Shown one piece after another: positions 58,725-64,000 of a stretch of DNA of 64,000 nt; positions within the stretch are counted from its first letter, which is position 1; the number at the start of each line of letters is the position of its first letter. The stretch covers positions 248,001-312,000 of the forward strand of contig JAXJZF010000006.1 in assembly GCA_036306585.1 (NCBI GenBank). The letters are read 5' to 3'. A program made the position numbers and the translations under genes. This stretch comes from Aphodovivens sp036306585. Lineage in GTDB: Bacteria > Actinomycetota > Coriobacteriia > Coriobacteriales > Eggerthellaceae. The notes below the pieces were generated by a model that saw only the letters and a list, made by a program, of their open reading frames with translations, had not been told where the DNA came from and made no database searches.

Positions 58725-60212
58725 CTATCGTTCGCGTCGTGCGAGGAACGTTTCGTAATCCGCTTGATTCTGGTCGGCGTATGCTTGCGAGAACCTCCAG
58801 AGCGCATCCTCGAACGCGTCCCCATCATCCAGGTACTCCGCAATGGCGATTTCATCGCCGGTGCGCGCGTGGGCGTGCGCAAGCGCTCGGGCGCACAGTT
58901 TTCCGATGCCTACCAGCCCGCCGGGTTCTATCTCGTCCAGATCGATGGATCCTTTGCTGTTCCATAGCTGGCGCACGTAGTAGTCGCGGGAGGATCCTCC
59001 GGGAGCATCAACGCTCGTCCATCCTAGAAGTATGTCGCTTGTGGACTGGACGAGCCGCTGCCCTTCGACGACGCGCTCCCCGGAGTTTGCGAATTCCCCC
59101 GGACGCCAATAGCGTTCGACGACCGACGCGGTCGCCTCTTTAACTTGCATGACCAGCGGATCCTGCTCGTCTTTGCCTACGAGCAGCACCGCCCATGCGC
59201 GCGTGCCCACGCTGCCGACACCCACCACTTTGCGGGCAACGTCTTGCAGCCGATACCTGCTGAGGAGCTTTCGCCTGTCGCGCGGAATGCTCTCGTAGTA
59301 GTTTTTGAGCAGCTTCGCCATCGCGCGGGTGAGATCCTCGGTGCTTGAGTAGCCCTGGCTGTCAATCAGCTCGCGGACGGGGACTAACTCCGGCGGCTTC
59401 GAATTGAAGGAAAGTCTGCCGTTCTCGAAACGCGCCAGCTTGTCGGCTGCCTTCATGCTGTTCTTCCCACGTGCCTCATCAAGGGCTTTCTGAAGCGTGC
59501 GCGCGGTTTTGCCGCCCATCTCCTTTTCGGAGTCTTTGAGCATCTGCTCCACGTCGAAATGGAAGTGCCATACATCCATCGTTTTCATCTTGGAGAATCG
59601 CAACATGGATTTGCGGTATTGGCGCGCGCAGGCCCTTACGGCGTCTCGTCGGGTCTTCTCGTCGAAGCCTCTATCACGACCGCATATCTCCAAGCTGGTG
59701 GCAAGGCGTTTGATGTCCCATTCCCAAGGACCGGGGGAGGTCTCGTCAAAATCGTTGACATCGAATACGAGGCTTCGGGTGGGGCTGGAGAAGATGCCGA
59801 AATTGGCCACATGCGCGTCGCCGATGCACTGAACCTCGATGCCCGTGCAGGGCGTATGCGAGAGGTCGTGCGCCATGATGAGGGCGGATCCGCGATAGAA
59901 GGCGAATGGAGAGGCGCTCATGCGCTTGTAGCGCAGGGGAACAAGCTCCGGCACGCGTGCGGCAGATTGCTCTTCCAAAAGGTCGATGGCGTCTTCGCGC
60001 CCCGCATGCACTTCCCATTCTCCTTGGGCGCACAGGGAACATGCGTCGAGGGCTCTCTGCCCTCGATCCACGCGCTCGGATACCGCCCCTCGGGTTTTCT
60101 TGCCCGACATCGCACGTTGCCGGGTGAACGCTTCGGACTCTTCGACTGCCGTTTTCGCAGATGCGGGATCTTTCCGACTTTTTCGTCCGTCTTCGCGCTT
60201 GTCGCTGCTCAT
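58725..60212 (-). CDS. DUF2252 family protein
   Basis: A 495-residue DUF2252 protein, a family with a kinase-like (aminoglycoside phosphotransferase-related) fold. Conserved blocks are RYKRMSASPFAFYRGSA, VQCIGDAHVANFGIF, LVFDVNDFDETSPGPWEWDIKRLA, VGVGSVGTRAWAVLLVG and, near the C-terminus, RALAHAHARTGD. The NDFDE block supplies likely metal-binding acids. Function is not established. ATG 60212 has AAGAAGG upstream. The N-terminal 55 residues are charged and variable. Confidence 0.87.
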   Translation of the reverse strand: MSSDKREDGRKSRKDPASAKTAVEESEAFTRQRAMSGKKTRGAVSERVDRGQRALDACSLCAQGEWEVHAGREDAIDLLEEQSAARVPELVPLRYKRMSASPFAFYRGSALIMAHDLSHTPCTGIEVQCIGDAHVANFGIFSSPTRSLVFDVNDFDETSPGPWEWDIKRLATSLEICGRDRGFDEKTRRDAVRACARQYRKSMLRFSKMKTMDVWHFHFDVEQMLKDSEKEMGGKTARTLQKALDEARGKNSMKAADKLARFENGRLSFNSKPPELVPVRELIDSQGYSSTEDLTRAMAKLLKNYYESIPRDRRKLLSRYRLQDVARKVVGVGSVGTRAWAVLLVGKDEQDPLVMQVKEATASVVERYWRPGEFANSGERVVEGQRLVQSTSDILLGWTSVDAPGGSSRDYYVRQLWNSKGSIDLDEIEPGGLVGIGKLCARALAHAHARTGDEIAIAEYLDDGDAFEDALWRFSQAYADQNQADYETFLARRER

Positions 60213-60348
60213 AGGCACCTTCTTAACTGCAACCGCAGGCTTTGGCCCGGCATGGCGGTCGGGTTTTTGCGAGCGGGGTTTCCAGGGAATCGACCTGATG
60301 TCATTGAATCACGCGCAAGGGGGTTCGGCAAGGGCCGGCCGATTCGAT

Positions 60349-60801
60349 CTAGTGTTCGGCGTTAGGCGTCGGCTCTAGCCCGGATTCAAGATCCTGGATC
60401 ATCGAGGCCAAGGTGATGCTGTCCATGGTACGGGCGATGGCTTGTTCGATTTTGCCGTATGGCTTCGACAACACGCGGCGTATGTTCTGCGCAACGGGGC
60501 AGGGCCTGTCGTCGCAGGGATGGACGCCTATGATAGAGGACAGCCCTTTGGGCTCCAAAGCGGTATAGATCTCGAGAAGCGTTATCTGCTCCGGATCCCG
60601 GCAAAGCTCTGCTCCGCCTTGCCCGCGTTGCACCGTGATCAGTCCAGCTTTCTTCAAGGCGCTCAGGATAGTGCGAACGACCACCGGATTGCATCCGGTG
60701 CTTTGGGCTAAAAGCTTGCTGGTAACCCGCGTTTTGCCTTGCGCTTCCCAGATGAATATCAGGCAGTGCACCGCAACCGAGCATTTCATGCTGATCTGCA
60801 T
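60349..60801 (-). CDS. Rrf2-family transcriptional regulator
   Basis: A 150-residue winged-helix Rrf2 protein. CSVAVHCLIFIWEAQGKTRVTSKLLAQSTGCNPVVVRTIL is the helix-turn-helix and GLITVQRGQGGAELCRD the wing. Only HPCDDRPCPV remains of the cysteine region, too few Cys in the usual spacing for an IscR/NsrR [2Fe-2S] cluster, although an additional Cys lies in STGCN. Likely a thiol- or ligand-sensing repressor. Divergent from a quinone-type oxidoreductase with two 25-bp palindromes between them. Confidence 0.88.
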   Translation of the reverse strand: MQISMKCSVAVHCLIFIWEAQGKTRVTSKLLAQSTGCNPVVVRTILSALKKAGLITVQRGQGGAELCRDPEQITLLEIYTALEPKGLSSIIGVHPCDDRPCPVAQNIRRVLSKPYGKIEQAIARTMDSITLASMIQDLESGLEPTPNAEH

Positions 60802-60836
60802 GGTGGCGTCCTTTCAGGTCTTTGCAGGCTATCCTT

Positions 60837-60861
60837 CGATGTAAATGTTGACATTACATCG
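60837..60861. promoter_or_regulatory. Rrf2 operator 1
   Basis: 25-bp palindrome CGATGTAA-N9-TTACATCG, nearly identical to the second box 46 bases away. It is the one nearer the Rrf2 gene start. Confidence 0.7.
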
Positions 60862-60882
60862 ATAACATGTGACACTGCTGCT

Positions 60883-60907
60883 CGATGTAAATATTGACGT
60901 TACATCG
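60883..60907. promoter_or_regulatory. Rrf2 operator 2
   Basis: 25-bp palindrome CGATGTAA-N9-TTACATCG. The spacer (ATATTGACG) differs from box 1 (ATGTTGACA) at two positions, so the spacer is partly conserved as well. Lies upstream of the oxidoreductase gene. Confidence 0.7.
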
Positions 60908-60978
60908 ATTCTACGCTTTTTTGGGAATTCCGAACAGGGGGAAGCCCGTTCGGTTTGATGCGATAGCGGGGTGCGGCT

Positions 60979-61989
60979 GTGAAAGCGGTTCAGATCGATA
61001 GGTACTCCAAGGAGATCCGCACGGTGCTGCGGGAGGTCCCTTTGCCGGACGTCGGGCCCTCGGACGTGCTGGTGCGGGTTGAGGCGGCGGCGGTGAATCC
61101 GGTGGATCTGCTGGTCCTTTCCGGTTCGGTTAGGCTGATCCAAGATTACCCTATGCCGCTGACGTTGGGAAACGAGTGCTCCGGCGTCGTGGAGGCAGTC
61201 GGGGGTGAGGTTGCGGGTTTTCGCCCGGGCGAGAAGGTGTACGCCCGCCTTCCGGTGGCGAAGATCGGGGCGTTTGCGGAGTATGTTGTAGTCGATCAGG
61301 ATGCCTTGTCCCCCATGCCCGAAGGGTACGGCTTTGACAAGGCTGCGGCTATCCCGTTGACGGGGCTTACCGCTTGGCAGGGGATCACCGAGGAGCTTCA
61401 AGCCGAGCCGGGCAAGACCTTGCTGATCACAGGCGGGTCGGGCAGCTTCGGCCAGATAGCGGTTCCCCTGGCAAAAGCTTTGGGGCTTCATGTGATCGTT
61501 ACCGGCAACGAACGGGCAAGGGAGCGCCTGATGGCTCTTGGGGCTGATCGCTATCTGGATTATCGGAAAGAGGACTATTGGGAAATCCTGTCCGGCATGG
61601 ATTACGTTATCGATGCGTTGGGCGCCGACGAGTTCGAGAAGGAGCTGTCGGTCCTGAAGCCTGGCGGGAAACTGTTGAGTTTGAGGGCGGCGCCGAACAA
61701 GGCGTTCGCAGTAAGCAAGGGCTTTGGCTTTGCGAAACGCACGCTGTTCGCGGTTGCTGGCATGAAGTACGACCGCGCAGCGAAAAAGCAGGGGAAGGAA
61801 TACCGTTTCATTTTCGTGCGATCCGACGGAGCTCAGCTTCGCGAGATCACCCGGATCGTCGAACGGGAGCGCATCGTCCCCAAGACGGACCCCCGCACCT
61901 TCACATTGGAAACCGCCCGGGATGCTCTCGAGCTGGTGAAAGCGGGGCGCATTCAGGGAAAGGTGATCATCAATCCGCGATCGAAGTAA
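60979..61989 (+). CDS. NAD(P)H:quinone oxidoreductase-type zinc-independent alcohol dehydrogenase (MDR)
   Basis: A 336-residue medium-chain dehydrogenase/reductase of the quinone oxidoreductase class. The N-terminal catalytic domain has VEAAAVNPVDLLVL and LGNECSGVVEAVGGEV; Cys ligands for zinc are absent. The nucleotide domain starts with LLITGGSGSFGQIAVPLA (Gly-rich AxxGxxG-type loop). It reduces quinones or enones with NADPH. GTG 60979 has only a weak GGGGTGCGG ribosome site. Controlled in all likelihood by the divergent Rrf2 protein through the two palindromes just upstream. Confidence 0.9.
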   Translation: MKAVQIDRYSKEIRTVLREVPLPDVGPSDVLVRVEAAAVNPVDLLVLSGSVRLIQDYPMPLTLGNECSGVVEAVGGEVAGFRPGEKVYARLPVAKIGAFAEYVVVDQDALSPMPEGYGFDKAAAIPLTGLTAWQGITEELQAEPGKTLLITGGSGSFGQIAVPLAKALGLHVIVTGNERARERLMALGADRYLDYRKEDYWEILSGMDYVIDALGADEFEKELSVLKPGGKLLSLRAAPNKAFAVSKGFGFAKRTLFAVAGMKYDRAAKKQGKEYRFIFVRSDGAQLREITRIVERERIVPKTDPRTFTLETARDALELVKAGRIQGKVIINPRSK

Positions 61990-62056
61990 GGCACCCGAGG
62001 CTTTGCATTGCATATCCCTGCTTTAGAAACAGTAGAAGAAAGGCGGAACCAGCACG

Positions 62057-62815
62057 ATGCTCTATGAAATAAGCTTCAGCCCCACAGGAGGGACGAAGAA
62101 GGTCGCCGCAATCGTATCGGAATCCCTCTCCAAGGATATCGAGCCGGTCGATCTCATGGATGGCGGAAGGGACTTTTCAGAAGTCTCGCTGGACTCTTCG
62201 GGCATAGCGGTGATCGCGGTTCCCTCATTCGGCGGGCGCGTGCCCGCTCCGGCGGCAGAGCGAATCGCCTGCATTCGGGCAAACGGTGCAAAAGCCGTTT
62301 TGGTTTGCGTTTATGGAAACCGAGCATACGAAGACACCTTGGTGGAGCTGCAGGATGCCGCGAAGCAGGCAGGATTCCAGGTGATTTGCGGGATCGCTGC
62401 CATTGCGGAGCATTCGATCGTCCGTCGGTTCGCAACGGGCCGCCCCGACGATATCGACCGTGCGGCCTTGAGCCGATTCGCATCGGAAATCCAACGCAAA
62501 GTCGACGCGGGGGATTGCTCCGAGCCGCGTATCCCGGGCGATCGCCCCTACAAGAAGGCCGGCAGGGCGGGCATGGTGCCGAAACCCGACGAGAAATGCA
62601 CGGAATGCGGGCTATGTGCTGGGAAATGCCCGGTTGGAGCCATCGATGGAAGGGATCCTCGGAAGGTGGACAAGGCGAAATGCATCTCCTGCATGGGCTG
62701 CGTGTCGGTTTGCCCCCATGATGCGCGGGGTGTCAACGGCACCATGCTCCTTGTTGTCGGCGCTATGCTCAAAAAAGCATGCTCCCAACGCAAGGAGTGC
62801 GAGATTTACCTCTAG
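62057..62815 (+). CDS. EFR1-type flavodoxin-ferredoxin fusion protein
   Basis: A 252-residue electron-transfer protein. Residues 1-150 form a flavodoxin-like domain (FSPTGGTKKVA phosphate loop; AVPSFGGRVPAPA). Residues about 180-235 carry two 4Fe-4S motifs, CTECGLCAGKCPVGAI and CISCMGCVSVCPHDA. This arrangement is the EFR1 (ferredoxin/flavodoxin) family of anaerobes. AAAGGCGG precedes ATG 62057. It follows the oxidoreductase gene by 67 bases and may be transcribed with it, linking ferredoxin-level electrons to a reductase. Confidence 0.9.
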   Translation: MLYEISFSPTGGTKKVAAIVSESLSKDIEPVDLMDGGRDFSEVSLDSSGIAVIAVPSFGGRVPAPAAERIACIRANGAKAVLVCVYGNRAYEDTLVELQDAAKQAGFQVICGIAAIAEHSIVRRFATGRPDDIDRAALSRFASEIQRKVDAGDCSEPRIPGDRPYKKAGRAGMVPKPDEKCTECGLCAGKCPVGAIDGRDPRKVDKAKCISCMGCVSVCPHDARGVNGTMLLVVGAMLKKACSQRKECEIYL

Positions 62816-62894
62816 GGCTTCACCGCACGCATGATCGCTTGTGTGAAGCGCGTTCATGCGTGCGGCCTGTAGAAAATCTTTTTGGAGTTTGCTG

Positions 62895-63257
62895 CTACAG
62901 TTTCACGCGGCCGAATTTCGCCAGGATTTCGGATGCTGCGGTGCAGGTGGGGCAAGCGCAGAATTTCGCGCCTGCGTCTTTGCGTTCCTTCTGCTCGGCG
63001 AGGCGCTTTGCCGCCTCTTCTTCGCCGAAGACCTCTTTGCCGGGGCCTTCCAAGAAGGAGATCAGCCCGTCGATGGTGCGTGGGCGCCCATCCAGGTAGT
63101 CCACCAGCTTGGCTGCGGCATCGTCGGCAGCGGCTTCGTCTGCGGCGACAGCGTCGAGCCATGCCTGGGCGGCGTCTTTGGTTTCCTGCTTGCTGGATCC
63201 GGCGGTCGCGATGATCTCAGCGCGCTCCTTCACGTAGTCGAACAGTTCCTTTTCCAT
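62895..63257 (-). CDS. Conserved small protein with C-terminal CxCPxC motif
   Basis: A 120-residue, largely helical and acidic protein ending in AGAKFCACPTCTAASEIL, a three-Cys motif conserved in a family of anaerobe proteins sometimes labelled heat-shock or Hsp90-like without support. The first 90 residues contain the DYLDGRPRTIDGLISFLEGP segment typical of the family. It may bind a metal ion or be redox-active. AGGAGGC precedes the ATG. Function unknown. Confidence 0.75.
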   Translation of the reverse strand: MEKELFDYVKERAEIIATAGSSKQETKDAAQAWLDAVAADEAAADDAAAKLVDYLDGRPRTIDGLISFLEGPGKEVFGEEEAAKRLAEQKERKDAGAKFCACPTCTAASEILAKFGRVKL

Positions 63258-63366
63258 GGAAGCCTCCTTCGGTCGAAACGATCCCTTTCAGCATCATAGA
63301 TCAAGTCTTCCGGCATGTGGTGGACATCATGTTCGCCGATCGGCTCCTCGTTTCCTCCGTTCCTTC

Positions 63367-64000
63367 TTAATGTTGAAGGAGCCGTTTCAGTTCATCTGCG
63401 AGTTGCCCGCCCATCGAAAGGCAAAGGATGATTCCCGTTCCGACGGCGGCTGTGAGGTTGAATGCGGAGGGAATGGGATTCTCCACTGCATGCGCTGCGA
63501 GGAATGCCAGGGGGATCAGCCCGATTGCGATGTTGAAGAGGATGTATTTCGAATAGGCTCCGGTGAATTGGCGGGAAAGCAGGATGATCAGCATCGAATC
63601 GAAGACAAGCGACGTGATGCTGATTCCGGGAATGATGAAATCGATCGCATTCTGATCGTCCGTGGCTGCGTACCAGATGTATGCCAAGGCGATGATGACG
63701 AGAAAGTAGCGAACAACGGAGCGGAAGACGCTCGGACTGTGGAGGATGATGTTTCTGACAAAGAGGTAATTCACCGTCAAAGCGACCGCGACGCTCACCG
63801 TGATTCCGATAGGGGCTCGAAGCAGGGTGCAGAGCAGGGCGGACACGATGACTAGGCAAAGGGTGATGGCGCCCAAAACCATCTGGGCTTTTCGGGAGGT
63901 CTTCCCGAGAGAGTTGGGGGGAAAGGGGGACGGGATGGGGGTCCCGGAAAGGCGGGATCCGCATAGGGGGCAGGAGGAATGCCTGCCCGAAACGTCTATC
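63367..64000 (-). CDS. Zinc-ribbon membrane protein (DUF6320-like), 5' end outside window
   Basis: The frame is open to the right edge, so the first codons seen are internal. Visible N-terminal part: SSCPLCGSRL, the second half of a zinc ribbon, then a Pro/Ser-rich linker. From 63882 there are about six hydrophobic helices (MVLGAITLCLVIVSALL, AVALTVNYLFVRNI, YFLVIIALAYIWYA, and three more). A zinc ribbon followed by this membrane part matches DUF6320-type proteins. No function is known. The ATG at 63882 is probably not the real start. Confidence 0.65.
   Translation of the reverse strand, partial: IDVSGRHSSCPLCGSRLSGTPIPSPFPPNSLGKTSRKAQMVLGAITLCLVIVSALLCTLLRAPIGITVSVAVALTVNYLFVRNIILHSPSVFRSVVRYFLVIIALAYIWYAATDDQNAIDFIIPGISITSLVFDSMLIILLSRQFTGAYSKYILFNIAIGLIPLAFLAAHAVENPIPSAFNLTAAVGTGIILCLSMGGQLADELKRLLQH

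Noticed and set aside
1..64000. CRISPR array, prophage, integron or insertion sequence
   Set aside because: No regularly spaced direct repeats, no cas, integrase, transposase or phage structural genes were seen on either strand.

Overview
The window is 64 kb of GC-rich DNA with densely packed genes on both strands. It shows no rRNA, tRNA, CRISPR array, phage or transposase. The gene content points to an anaerobic, gut-associated actinobacterium, most likely class Coriobacteriia (Eggerthellaceae or a relative). The pointers are a bile salt hydrolase, class III fructose-bisphosphatase, many FMN and Fe-S redox proteins, many major-facilitator carriers next to their regulators, and fused PTS proteins. 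This placement is inferred from gene content and style; no marker gene is present.

Layout. 1-5 kb: the end of an MFS carrier, a flavin oxidoreductase, an HD-domain hydrolase, ferritin and an alanine/glycine symporter. 5-11 kb: a five-gene nickel/peptide-type ABC operon behind a NikR-type operator; its second permease is fused to the substrate-binding protein. 11-16 kb: flavodoxin, a DMT carrier with an ECF S component, a MarR regulator with an MFS carrier, and a universal stress protein. 16-17.5 kb: a broken lipoteichoic-acid-synthase-like gene. 17.6-24.9 kb (minus strand): an L-rhamnose operon of pyruvate kinase paralogue, kinase, fucose-type isomerase, aldolase, mutarotase and sugar carrier. 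25.2-27.3 kb: a leader peptide and attenuator ahead of cstA. 27.6-32.1 kb (minus): a potassium operon trkA-trkA-trkH-kdpD'-kdpE. 33-45.7 kb: a beta-helix protein, Fe-S aldo/keto reductase, MscL with a zinc ribbon, a bile salt hydrolase paired with an MFS carrier, two cation antiporters with a LysR regulator, a TspO-like protein, a ZIP transporter and an ADP-ribosylglycohydrolase.

45.9-55.8 kb: fructose-bisphosphatase, then (minus) a complete PTS in two polypeptides, EI-EIIA and EIIB-EIIC-HPr, of MurNAc (MurP) type, followed by a D-2-hydroxyacid dehydrogenase. A divergent LysR regulator and an OFA-type carrier follow. 55.9-64 kb: an MFS carrier fused to CBS domains, YhcH, DUF2252, an Rrf2 regulator separated by two palindromic operators from a divergent quinone-type oxidoreductase, a flavodoxin-ferredoxin fusion, a small Cys-motif protein, and a zinc-ribbon membrane protein cut by the window edge.

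The strongest unusual signals are: (i) a leader peptide rich in Leu/Ile followed by competing hairpins and a terminator upstream of cstA; (ii) two copies of a long inverted-repeat element about 30 kb apart; (iii) the permease/binding-protein fusion under a NikR-like operator; (iv) the two-protein PTS with tandem perfect hairpins in its upstream region; (v) several regulatory and domain swaps, namely Kdp-type sensing attached to Trk, CBS on an MFS carrier, and a fucose-type isomerase in a rhamnose operon.
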